Source: Lachnospiraceae bacterium UBA1066
Lineage (GTDB): Bacteria > Bacillota > Clostridia > Lachnospirales > Lachnospiraceae
Reading direction: 5' to 3'
Length of the DNA stretch: 11,672 nucleotides
NCBI GenBank assembly: GCA_002316215.1
Contig: DCDB01000288.1
Location: 1 to 11,672, forward strand
The notes under the pieces are model-generated. The model saw nothing but the letters and a program-made list of their open reading frames with translations, was not told where the DNA came from and did no database searches. Positions within the stretch are counted from its first letter, which is position 1. Each line of letters starts with the position of its first letter. The position numbers and the translations under genes were made by a program. Of this stretch, positions 1-6,096 are shown in pieces.

Positions 1-63
1 AAATATTGCCATAGAATATCTGTAGCGGTATCCGGAGCAATGCGAAAAGATGAAAGGAATGTC

Positions 64-109
64 AACGGGGCAGTCGGCCGCATAAAAGCGGGGGACGGCC
101 CCGTTTTTT
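64..109 (+). terminator. Rho-independent terminator of an upstream gene
   Basis: The arm AACGGGGC (64-71) pairs perfectly with GCCCCGTT (98-105). An inner stem continues with a few mismatches (73-81 against 88-96) and closes on an AUAAAA loop, and six T residues (104-109) follow. On the opposite strand no T run follows the stem, so it acts on the plus strand and must end a gene lying left of the window. The end of that gene is ambiguous: one frame stops with TAG at 23-25, another stays open into the hairpin until 114. Confidence 0.85.
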
Positions 110-139
110 GCTGATGGGTTCATTTTTCATGAAGATGCC

Positions 140-168
140 TTTACTTTAAAAAAACGATATGTTAAACT
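140..168 (+). promoter_or_regulatory. Candidate sigma-A promoter of the TPR/AAA gene
   Basis: TTTACT (140-145) and TAAACT (163-168) are separated by exactly 17 bp. The pair lies after the upstream terminator and about 80 bp before the TTG start at 249. The predicted transcript would begin near 175, giving a leader of roughly 75 nt that contains the hairpins at 196-228. Assigned by matching the consensus by eye only. Confidence 0.45.
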
Positions 169-195
169 ATTTTGTAATTATGGATAAGTATGCTG

Positions 196-228
196 TTTCG
201 ACAGTCGAAATTTTTTTCGAAGCCGAAA
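196..228 (+). promoter_or_regulatory. Mutually exclusive small hairpins in the leader
   Basis: TTTCGA (196-201) can pair with TCGAAA (205-210), and a run of seven T follows (211-217), giving a weak terminator-like element. TCGAAA (205-210) can instead pair with TTTCGA (215-220), and TTTCG (215-219) can pair with CGAAA (224-228). These pairings compete with each other and end just before the ribosome binding site (235-242), so they could affect transcription readthrough or start-site access. The 196-210 element can also be read as a 7-1-7 DNA palindrome, so a protein operator is an alternative. Confidence 0.4.
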
Positions 229-248
229 GGCGCAAGAGGTGAAATGAG

Positions 249-3200
249 TTGGATAAAGCCGAGTATAAAATAAAACTGGATCAAATCAATAAGCTGGCCG
301 AGGCGGGAGATTTTAAAGGAGCGGCCGGCGTCATGGATTCCATTGACTGGAAACATGTGAAAAGCGTCCGTACGCTTTGCATGGTCGGGGAAATCTATGA
401 GGCGAACAAACGCTATGAGGACAGCAAACAGATTTTGAAGTATGCTTATAAACGGTCCTCTGTCAGCAAGACAGTTCTATACCGACTCACCGAAATTGAT
501 ATCCGGACCGGCGATTACGATGAAGCGAAGAAGTATTTTGATGAATTTGAAGAAATTTCCCCGAACGACACCTCACGCTATATCTTAAAATACAAACTGC
601 TCCGCGCCGAGGGCGCTCCGCTTGATCAGCAGATTGCGGTCCTTAAGGAATATAAGGAACATGAATATACAGAGCGTTGGGCTTATGAGCTGGCAAAGCT
701 TTATAAGAAAAAAGGGCAGAAGGAAAAGTGTATAGAAGAATGCGATGATATGATTCTCTGGTTTTCGGAAGGTAAGTATGTTACGAAAGCCATGGAACTT
801 AAGATGCAGATGAAGCCTCTGAGCGAGAGCCAGCAGATAAAATACGACAACCGCTTCATTGCAGCAAAGAGAGCGGCGGCCACGGCGATTCCGTCCGATG
901 ATCTGAATGGGTTCGATAAGGTTGAAAAAGAAGTAACGAAAGAAGACCGGGACGAGGATCATGAAGAAAATGCAGCCCGCCCGAAGGTAAGCGCCGCGGA
1001 AGCCATCAGTAAAATGAATGCCGCCGCAGGCGCAACCGTCACAGAAGCGACAAGTGAGTCAAAACCGCCCAATGTTACGCCGGATCTGCGGCCTTCATTT
1101 ATAAATGACAGTACGGAAAATATCCAGAAACAGCTGGCCGATAGCATAAAGGCTGTATTTGCAGGCATCCGTCCATCGGAGACTGCAGAGGATGAAAGTG
1201 AAACTGCAGGGATCCGGGCAAAGACTGAAGAAGCCGGGAGCCCGGTGATGGCAAGCCAGGATTTCTCTCCGGCTAAGGTCAAAGAGCTGGAGCCGGAATC
1301 CATAAGCCCGTCAGCAATTGCAAAAGAGAAAGTGAAAAAGGCGCCGTCTCCGGCAGTGGTAAAGACATATAAAACCGCAGTTCCGGCGGCAGATAAAAAG
1401 ACGGAAGAGCCCTGGGGGCAGATGAGCCTTGACGAGTTCATGAGAACGGAGCCTGAAGAAGCACAGGAAGCGGAAAAGGCCGGAACGGAACCGGAGGAAG
1501 AGCAGGAGACTAAGGCTGCAGTAAAGCCGGAAGCCGCCGTACCGGTTAAGTCGGATATCATTGATCTTGATGCGCTGTTTGCGGAAACGGGCAATGCATT
1601 TGCAAATGAAGTAGCTTCGGGCAACTTTAAGATGGCGGATGCGCTTGAAGAAGCTTCCGCGGAAGAAGCGCCGGAAGCTGAAGCTGCCGCAGCGGAAACG
1701 TCTTCGGACGAAGCGCCGGCGGAAGAGGAAAGCGCAGCCGGGACGGAAGAAGCGCCGGAAGCCGAAGCTGCCGCAGCGGAAACGTCTTCGGACGAAGTAC
1801 CGGCGGAAGAAGAAAGCGCAGCCGGGACGGAAGAAGCGCCGGAAGCCGAAGCTGCCGCAGAGGAAACGTCTTCGGACGAAATACCGGCGGAAGAGGAAAG
1901 CGCAGCCGGGACGGAAGAAGCGCCGGAAGCCGAAGCTGCCGCAGCGGAAACGCCTTCGGACGAAGTACCGGCGGAAGAGGAAAGCGCAGCCGGGACGGAA
2001 GAAGCGCCGGAAAAGGCTCCTGCGGAAGATCTTCTGGGCAAGGAGACCGATGAATCTCTCGGCCTCACGCGGGAATTTAATTTTCATGAAGAACTTCGGA
2101 AGGCTATGCGCCGCGGCGCCGGTATTATAGAAGCGGCAAAAAATGTCAGCCTGAAAGCGGAGGCGGAACCGGTGAAGCAGGTGATTTCAGGCACAAGCGC
2201 CCAGGAAAACGACAGTACGATTTTGAGTCCGGAAGAAGCAGCAAAGAAAGCAGTCCTGACGGCGAACGGAATGGATTACATCCCGGAAGAAAATAAAGAG
2301 AGAATTTTTGACGATGCAGACGAAAGTGATGTAAGCGGCTTCCAAGGCGATACAGATGCAGCCGGAAATGATACAGAAGCGGTTCAAAGCGATGCAGAGG
2401 TGCTCCGCGGCGATACAAAGGAACTTCCCAGGGAACTCCGGGAGGAACTGATTGCAGGAGTGGAGGATGAGAAAGAAACTTCCGCTACAATCGAGCAGCT
2501 CACGGATATATCATCTGTTTCGGAAAATGAAATCGAAAACAGCCGGTCAATCATTGACCACATTATGGAAAAACCGGAGACGGTAAAGAAGATGCCACTT
2601 GTATCGAGAAGGTTAGATGAAACAGAGGAGAAATTGTTTTCATACTTCTCTCCGATTCCGGGAATAGCCGAGCAGATTACGAAAACGATTGCAGATGTCC
2701 ACAATAATGCAGGAGATAAGACATCAAAGTCCGGAAATATTCTTCTTTTAGGGCGTCAGGGTTCCGGAAAGACGCGTCTGGCGGATGGTTTGATTCTTGC
2801 CATTTGCAGGGATCTCGGAATTCAGGCGGCTAAGACAGCAAAGATCGTTGCAGAAGATTTCAACGCCAAAGATCCTGCAACCGTTGTCAAGAAGATGTCG
2901 GGCGGTTTCCTCGTTATTGAAGGGGCAGGAACTCTTTCCGATGAATCCGTCGAGAAACTGTCGCAGGCCATGGAATTCCGCACGGATGACCTGGTAGTCA
3001 TCCTGGAAGACGAAAAGGGCGATCTCAGGAATATGCTTCAGGCACATCCTGATTTTTCGAATAAGTTTACCTCTTCTGTCACGATTCCTGTATTTACAAA
3101 TGACGAACTGGTGACATTTGCCAAGACCTACGCTAAAGAGCAGGGTTACAAAATGGATGAAATGGGAACGCTCGCGCTTTATACGATGATTGGCGAGAAC

Positions 3201-3359
3201 CAGAAGGATGCGGAGCCGGTTACGGTAGGAAAAGTCAAGGAAATGATGGATAAGGCAATCGGAAAAGAAAAGAGCCGTAAGTTCGGAAGAAAATTTTCAA
3301 AGAATGCAGTTGGTCCTGACGGACGTATCCTGCTTCGGGAAAAAGATTTTAACTTCTGA
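249..3359 (+). CDS. TPR protein with acidic repeat linker and degenerate CbxX/EccA-like AAA+ domain
   Basis: A 1036-residue cytosolic protein with no signal peptide or membrane segment. The TTG start is chosen because AGAGGTGA (235-242) sits 6 nt before it, whereas the ATG at 244 opens only a short frame. Residues ~1-215 form paired amphipathic helices typical of TPR repeats. Residues ~220-800 are a mostly disordered Ala/Glu/Pro-rich linker with four 28-residue tandem repeats (473-584). Residues ~800-1036 resemble the CbxX/CfqX AAA+ fold: Walker A GRQGSGKT (835-842), a Walker B-like strand FLVIEGAG (887-894), and a segment DFSNKF (935-940) where relatives have the arginine finger. The TPR plus AAA+ order recalls EccA of type VII secretion, but no ESX genes are nearby. 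The canonical Walker B Asp-Glu pair reads Glu-Gly and the finger is Lys, so ATP hydrolysis is doubtful. A scaffold or ATP-sensing role is inference; the true function is unknown. Confidence 0.85.
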   Translation: MDKAEYKIKLDQINKLAEAGDFKGAAGVMDSIDWKHVKSVRTLCMVGEIYEANKRYEDSKQILKYAYKRSSVSKTVLYRLTEIDIRTGDYDEAKKYFDEFEEISPNDTSRYILKYKLLRAEGAPLDQQIAVLKEYKEHEYTERWAYELAKLYKKKGQKEKCIEECDDMILWFSEGKYVTKAMELKMQMKPLSESQQIKYDNRFIAAKRAAATAIPSDDLNGFDKVEKEVTKEDRDEDHEENAARPKVSAAEAISKMNAAAGATVTEATSESKPPNVTPDLRPSFINDSTENIQKQLADSIKAVFAGIRPSETAEDESETAGIRAKTEEAGSPVMASQDFSPAKVKELEPESISPSAIAKEKVKKAPSPAVVKTYKTAVPAADKKTEEPWGQMSLDEFMRTEPEEAQEAEKAGTEPEEEQETKAAVKPEAAVPVKSDIIDLDALFAETGNAFANEVASGNFKMADALEEASAEEAPEAEAAAAETSSDEAPAEEESAAGTEEAPEAEAAAAETSSDEVPAEEESAAGTEEAPEAEAAAEETSSDEIPAEEESAAGTEEAPEAEAAAAETPSDEVPAEEESAAGTEEAPEKAPAEDLLGKETDESLGLTREFNFHEELRKAMRRGAGIIEAAKNVSLKAEAEPVKQVISGTSAQENDSTILSPEEAAKKAVLTANGMDYIPEENKERIFDDADESDVSGFQGDTDAAGNDTEAVQSDAEVLRGDTKELPRELREELIAGVEDEKETSATIEQLTDISSVSENEIENSRSIIDHIMEKPETVKKMPLVSRRLDETEEKLFSYFSPIPGIAEQITKTIADVHNNAGDKTSKSGNILLLGRQGSGKTRLADGLILAICRDLGIQAAKTAKIVAEDFNAKDPATVVKKMSGGFLVIEGAGTLSDESVEKLSQAMEFRTDDLVVILEDEKGDLRNMLQAHPDFSNKFTSSVTIPVFTNDELVTFAKTYAKEQGYKMDEMGTLALYTMIGENQKDAEPVTVGKVKEMMDKAIGKEKSRKFGRKFSKNAVGPDGRILLREKDFNF
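1665..2012 (+). repeat. Four in-frame 84-bp tandem repeats plus partial fifth copy
   Basis: The units start at 1665, 1749, 1833 and 1917, and a 12-bp partial copy covers 2001-2012. Each unit encodes 28 residues beginning EAPEAEAAA and ending AAGTE. Neighbouring units differ at only about 2 to 5 of 84 bases, so the copies are recent or kept alike by recombination. The differences that change the protein are A/V/I before the second Pro, A/E in the alanine run, and S/P after Thr. The repeat makes the linker strongly acidic and is prone to copy-number change. Confidence 0.95.
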
Positions 3360-3383
3360 TAAATGAAATAATGTAAGAACTAA

Positions 3384-3440
3384 AAAAGGGCGGACAGAAA
3401 AGCAGATAGAGTCATCTTTCTTGCGCTGGCCGCCTTCTTT
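3384..3440 (+). terminator. Weak candidate terminator after the TPR/AAA gene
   Basis: GGCGG near 3389-3393 can pair with CCGCC near 3430-3435, across a loop of about 37 nt, and TTCTTT follows. The long loop and interrupted T run make it weak. A compact hairpin follows at once: GCCGG (3444-3448) pairs with CCGGC (3453-3457) around a TTCT loop. Readthrough into rsmA is therefore possible. Confidence 0.35.
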
Positions 3441-3458
3441 ATTGCCGGTTCTCCGGCT

Positions 3459-3564
3459 GTTTACCAGTAAAGAGGCACTTTATCTGTCTGCTTCCCAATT
3501 CCGCTTATTACTTTGCTGATAAAGCAAGTTTACCTGTAAAGAGGCAGCTGATCGGCCTGCTTTC
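3459..3564 (+). repeat. Imperfect 37-bp direct repeat upstream of rsmA
   Basis: Two copies lie at 3459-3495 and 3528-3564, offset by 69 bp and identical at roughly three quarters of positions. The shared core begins GTTTACC and continues GTAAAGAGGCA. Each copy carries the dyad TTTAC-NN-GTAAA (3460-3471 and 3529-3540), and a small hairpin precedes each copy (GCCGG/CCGGC and TTGCT/AGCAA). The region lacks an ATG, GTG or TTG that would open a credible gene spanning both copies. It may be a regulatory duplication in the rsmA leader or a neutral duplication. Confidence 0.6.
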
Positions 3565-3591
3565 ATGCATGCACAATAAAAAGGAGGATTT

Positions 3592-4476
3592 ATGACGGAA
3601 CCGTATCTTGGAAATCCGGCGCGCTGCGCCGCAGTCCTTTATAAATATGATTTTGTTTTCCGCAAAAAATTCGGCCAGAATTTCCTTATAGATGAAAAAG
3701 TCCTGACGGATACCGTAAAAGCCGCGGAAATCACAAAGGATGATTTCGTTTTGGAAATAGGCCCGGGCATCGGAACTCTGACACAGTACCTGGCATATTC
3801 CGCCCGAAAGGTCTGCGCCGTGGAAATTGACCGGACGCTGCTGCCGATTCTGGATGATACGCTGAAGGATTTCGACAACGTTACCGTACTTAACGAGGAT
3901 ATCCTGAAAACAGACATTAAAGCCCTTGCAGAGCAGGAAAATGAGGGGAGGCCGATTAAGGTGGCCGCCAATCTGCCTTATTATATAACGACGCCGATTA
4001 TTATGGGACTTTTTGAAAGCGGAGCTCCGCTTGACAGTATTACTGTTATGGTTCAAAAAGAGGTTGCCGAACGCATGATGACAGGCCCGGGATCGAAAGC
4101 CTACGGCGCCCTTTCTCTGGCGGTACAGTATTATTCAAAACCGCGGCTGGCATTTAATGTTTCGCCGGCATCTTTCGTCCCTCAGCCGAAAGTGGCAAGT
4201 GCCGTCGTCTGCATGACGCGTCATTTAAAGCCGCCGGTTACCGTAACCGATGAAAAATTCTTCTTCAAGGTCATCCGCGCATCCTTCAATGAAAGACGGA
4301 AGACGCTTTTAAACGGTCTGGCGGATTTTTCGGAATTTCATTTTACAAAACCGGAAATCGCAGAAGCCATCAGCCGCTGCGGTTTTCCGCCTGCCGTCCG
4401 GGGCGAGGCGCTCTCACTTTCTGATTTCGCGGCACTTGCGGAAACTTTATACAGCCTTTATATGGTTTCATCCTGA
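3592..4476 (+). CDS. rsmA: 16S rRNA (adenine(1518)-N(6)/adenine(1519)-N(6))-dimethyltransferase RsmA/KsgA
   Basis: Uses S-adenosylmethionine to dimethylate two adjacent adenines in the 3'-terminal helix of 16S rRNA during late 30S assembly, in the cytoplasm. At 294 residues it is normal for the family. Visible motifs are KKFGQNFL (25-32), the SAM-binding EIGPGIG (55-61), the acidic ribose contact EID (78-80) and the catalytic NLPYY (127-131). The C-terminal domain contains FNERRKTLLNGL, the usual signature. AAGGAGG (3581-3587) precedes the ATG by 4 nt and supports this start. The first ~24 residues form a modest extension before the conserved core. The gene stands between the TPR/AAA gene and the DUF1002 gene on the same strand, but with gaps above 230 bp it is probably transcribed separately or by partial readthrough. 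Loss of KsgA is known to give kasugamycin resistance. Confidence 0.97.
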   Translation: MTEPYLGNPARCAAVLYKYDFVFRKKFGQNFLIDEKVLTDTVKAAEITKDDFVLEIGPGIGTLTQYLAYSARKVCAVEIDRTLLPILDDTLKDFDNVTVLNEDILKTDIKALAEQENEGRPIKVAANLPYYITTPIIMGLFESGAPLDSITVMVQKEVAERMMTGPGSKAYGALSLAVQYYSKPRLAFNVSPASFVPQPKVASAVVCMTRHLKPPVTVTDEKFFFKVIRASFNERRKTLLNGLADFSEFHFTKPEIAEAISRCGFPPAVRGEALSLSDFAALAETLYSLYMVSS

Positions 4477-4480
4477 TCCG

Positions 4481-4523
4481 GGCCTCCTTCAGGCATTCTT
4501 TTGGATGCCGCAGGCCTTTGCTT
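4481..4523 (+). terminator. Terminator after rsmA
   Basis: The outer stem GGCCT (4481-4485) pairs with AGGCC (4512-4516). The inner stem GGCAT (4492-4496) pairs with ATGCC (4505-4509) around an 8-nt loop, and TTTGCTT follows (4517-4523). It begins 4 nt after the rsmA stop codon. The asymmetric internal loop and broken T run make it moderate rather than strong. Confidence 0.6.
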
Positions 4524-4629
4524 CCGCGGATTTTCCTTTTGATTCTGAAAGAAGTTTTCCGCAGGCCGGATCATTTTCTCCTTCCGGGGAGTTTAGCGAA
4601 CTTTAAGAAACGCCGGCAATGATTTGAGG

Positions 4630-4635
4630 TATAAT
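4630..4635 (+). promoter_or_regulatory. Candidate -10 element for the leader ORF and DUF1002 gene
   Basis: A perfect TATAAT lies at 4630-4635, in the 325-bp gap between rsmA and the DUF1002 gene. No good -35 is visible at 16-18 bp, so an activator may be needed. Transcription would start near 4642, at the foot of the hairpin described next. The rest of this gap (4524-4620) holds only short imperfect dyads such as CCGGA/TCCGG and no convincing gene. Confidence 0.45.
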
Positions 4636-4703
4636 ATGATGCGAGCGTCAAAAGTCCAAAAGTTGCCTGCCAGCAGGAAAAACTTTTGGACATCCGCATT
4701 ATA
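4635..4703 (+). promoter_or_regulatory. Long near-perfect stem-loop in the leader of the DUF1002 operon
   Basis: The central stem is 11 perfect base pairs: GTCCAAAAGTT (4654-4664) with AACTTTTGGAC (4681-4691). The tip adds CCTG/CAGG (4666-4669 and 4674-4677). An outer arm TATGATGCG (4635-4643) pairs with CGCATTATA (4695-4703) with one G-T wobble. No T run follows, so it is not a simple terminator. It overlaps the end of the -10 box and finishes just before the leader ORF's ribosome binding site. Either an RNA structure near the 5' end or a DNA-level operator is possible. Confidence 0.7.
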
Positions 4704-4712
4704 AAAGGACAT

Positions 4713-4805
4713 ATGAAACTGATGATACATGCTGCCCGGCAGGAAAACCGGATTATATTTCTGCGCCATGCAGCTGAGGATATTTTTGAAAGGGGATTTA
4801 AATGA
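4713..4805 (+). CDS. Candidate 30-residue leader peptide, overlaps DUF1002 start
   Basis: An ATG at 4713 opens 30 codons ending in TGA at 4803-4805, and this TGA overlaps the ATG of the next gene (4802-4804) in an ATGA arrangement typical of translational coupling. AAAAGGA (4703-4709) lies 3 nt before the ATG, a tight but usable spacing. The peptide begins MKLMIHAARQ and ends ERGFK; it is basic, with no signal peptide or long hydrophobic segment. No homologue is recognised. It sits between the long hairpin and the secreted DUF1002 protein, so a regulatory leader ORF is the simplest reading. The overlap could arise by chance, hence the modest confidence. Confidence 0.4.
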   Translation: MKLMIHAARQENRIIFLRHAAEDIFERGFK

Positions 4806-5776
4806 ATAAAAGAATAACAGCTCTGCTGCTGTCGGCCGCTGCCGTGCTTTCTATGGCCTTTACGCCCGCGGCTGTAATGGCGGATGCCTCAAAGGCAACG
4901 GACGCTTCTGCGGCTTCTTCAGAGGCTTCAGAGACATCTTCTTCCGCCACGGCGCCTTTTATTTCTCTGGGGGCTGATCTTTCGGATGCGCAGAAGGCGA
5001 CCGTGTTGGAGCTCCTGGGACTTACAAAGACAGATCTTGATAAGGATACGGTTGTCACTGTAACGAATGAAGAGGAACACAAATATCTCGATTCTTATTT
5101 AAGCTCTGATGTTATCGGCACGAAAGCGCTTTCTTCATGCAAAGTGGTTTCTGAAAAAAGCGGACACGGGATAACTGTGGAAACGCATAATATCAGTTAT
5201 GTTACTGCAGGTATGTATGAAAATGCCCTGGCGACCGCCGGAATGAAGGATGCTTCCGTTACCGTTGCCGCTCCGACAAACATATCCGGAACGGCAGCTC
5301 TGGTCGGCGCTATGGAAGCTTATTCGAAAATGAACGGCGATGTGATTCAGCCGCAGCTTATGGACGGGGCTACGGACGAACTGGTGACGACGAGCCAGGT
5401 GGCGGAAGATACCGGAGATTCCGATAAAACGGAACAGCTGATTGCTGCGGTCAAGCAGGTCGTTGCCGAAAAAGGCTATACCTCAGACAGCGATATTGAC
5501 AGTACGATCAACGATGTTGCCGGTCAGCTGAATATCAGTCTGTCGGACGAAGACCGCCAGCTGATCCGCGAACTGATGCAGAAACTTTCTTCCCTCGACC
5601 TGAATGCGACGACGCTGACGGAACAGGCCCAGAACATATATAATGAAATCAAAAACGGAAATATTGATCTTAGCAAATACGGGATTTCATCATCTGAAGC
5701 CAACAGCTTCCTGACACAGTTCCAATCTCTCTTCGACAGCATCATTGCCTGGTTCCAGAAGAACTTCGGCGGCTGA
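4802..5776 (+). CDS. Secreted DUF1002 domain protein (YpuA-like)
   Basis: A 324-residue exported protein of unknown biochemical role. The N-terminus has positive charge (NKR), a hydrophobic core (ITALLLSAAAVLSMAF) and a likely signal peptidase I site after VMA (residue 27). A Ser/Ala/Thr-rich spacer (~28-50) follows. The conserved DUF1002 section starts around ISLGADLSDAQK, runs through the glycine-rich GHGITVETHNISYVT segment and on to TNISGTAALVGAMEAY. The C-terminal ~130 residues are predicted helical, with repeated Gln/Leu-rich segments, and end near WFQKNFGG. No membrane anchor, sortase motif or lipobox cysteine is visible, so the protein is probably released or loosely held outside the cell. 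GAAAGGGG (~4788-4795) supports the ATG. Members of this family are uncharacterised envelope-associated proteins of Firmicutes; function is not inferred further. Confidence 0.85.
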   Translation: MNKRITALLLSAAAVLSMAFTPAAVMADASKATDASAASSEASETSSSATAPFISLGADLSDAQKATVLELLGLTKTDLDKDTVVTVTNEEEHKYLDSYLSSDVIGTKALSSCKVVSEKSGHGITVETHNISYVTAGMYENALATAGMKDASVTVAAPTNISGTAALVGAMEAYSKMNGDVIQPQLMDGATDELVTTSQVAEDTGDSDKTEQLIAAVKQVVAEKGYTSDSDIDSTINDVAGQLNISLSDEDRQLIRELMQKLSSLDLNATTLTEQAQNIYNEIKNGNIDLSKYGISSSEANSFLTQFQSLFDSIIAWFQKNFGG

Positions 5777-5931
5777 AAAGGCTGATAAGAATGCGCGTAT
5801 AGCGCGTCGCTGCAGGCAGAACAGGAAAGTATAAGTACCTTGCCAAAATGACGGAAAAAGCAGCGGAAATATTGTGATAATGCACAAAAATTAAATTAAT
5901 TACCCAGATTCATTGTTAAAATATACAATAA
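5777..5931. other. Non-coding stretch after the DUF1002 gene with foldable dyads
   Basis: No credible ORF was found. CGCTGC (~5808-5813) is complementary to GCAGCG (~5861-5866). Between them GGCA pairs with TGCC and CAGG pairs with the CCTTG segment, so a branched fold is possible. An AT-rich tract begins near 5880 and contains ATTGT/ACAAT arms around 5911-5929. No classical terminator for the DUF1002 gene was seen here. Confidence 0.3.
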
Positions 5932-5974
5932 TTTACAAAACGGACATAATTTGTTCATAATTATCTGGTATGCT
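5932..5974 (+). promoter_or_regulatory. Orphan plus-strand promoter
   Basis: TTTACA (5932-5937) is followed after 18 bp by CATAAT (5956-5961). Slightly downstream, TATGCT (5969-5974) carries a TG extension (TGG, 5966-5968), which makes an extended -10. Either would start transcription towards 6000. No protein gene follows on the plus strand before the convergent rubrerythrin, so the promoter would drive a short non-coding RNA or antisense transcript. Confidence 0.4.
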
Positions 5975-5976
5975 CT

Positions 5977-6030
5977 TTACATGTTAAAAGTGGTGAAAGC
6001 CATGTGAGTTGAAACCTCACAACAATTTTT
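5977..6030 (+). ncRNA. Candidate small structured RNA
   Basis: Downstream of the orphan promoter, TTACATG (5977-5983) can pair with CATGTGA (6001-6007) with one wobble. GTGAG (6004-6008) can instead pair with CTCAC (6016-6020), followed by AACAATTTTT with a T run at 6026-6030. The two pairings share 6004-6007, so they exclude each other, as in a switch or attenuator. The only reading frame inside is 8 codons long. It matches no riboswitch class that I recognise. Confidence 0.3.
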
Positions 6031-6040
6031 CATAATAATT

Positions 6041-6064
6041 GCCCCGGTGGGAAACCACCGGGGC
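6041..6064 (-). terminator. GC-rich hairpin with GAAA loop, likely rubrerythrin terminator
   Basis: Ten perfect base pairs, GCCCCGGTGG (6041-6050) with CCACCGGGGC (6055-6064), enclose a GAAA loop as read on the plus strand. It lies 32 bp beyond the stop codon of the minus-strand rubrerythrin. Read on the minus strand the stem is followed by an A/T-rich tract without a pure T run. It could also stop the plus-strand orphan transcript, serving as a bidirectional block between convergent units. Confidence 0.7.
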
Positions 6065-6096
6065 ACTCCTCGTTATACAGGAAGAAAAGATACTAA

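Noticed and set aside
1..114. Possible C-terminus of an upstream plus-strand gene (TAG at 23-25, or a frame open to 114)
   Set aside because: Too short to choose between frames. The frame to 114 would run through the terminator, and the one ending at 25 gives only seven residues (NIAIEYL).
1665..2012. CRISPR-like array
   Set aside because: The repeats are contiguous, in frame and coding, with no spacers; the direct repeats at 3459-3564 number only two.
959..2087. Long open frames on the minus strand (369 and 258 codons) and a Lys/Arg-rich plus-strand frame across the repeat region
   Set aside because: They are shadows of the biased GC-rich tandem repeat: Ser/Ala or Arg/Phe low-complexity products with no ribosome site, opposite or out of frame with a clearly real gene.
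249..3359. Type VII secretion (ESX/EccA) locus
   Set aside because: The TPR plus AAA+ order resembles EccA, but no WXG100, EccC-type ATPase or other ESX gene is in the window and the ATPase motifs are degraded.
3410..3594. Open frame through the 37-bp duplicated element, ending at TGA overlapping the rsmA ATG
   Set aside because: It has no ATG, GTG or TTG that would open it before the repeats, so translation is not supported despite the overlap with the rsmA start.
3508..4056. 182-codon minus-strand frame over the start of rsmA
   Set aside because: Overlaps the well-supported rsmA gene, lacks a ribosome site and has no recognisable domain.
5977..6064. Known riboswitch
   Set aside because: The short GGTGAAAG segment recalls part of a cobalamin element, but the rest of that conserved core is absent and no downstream gene lies on this strand.
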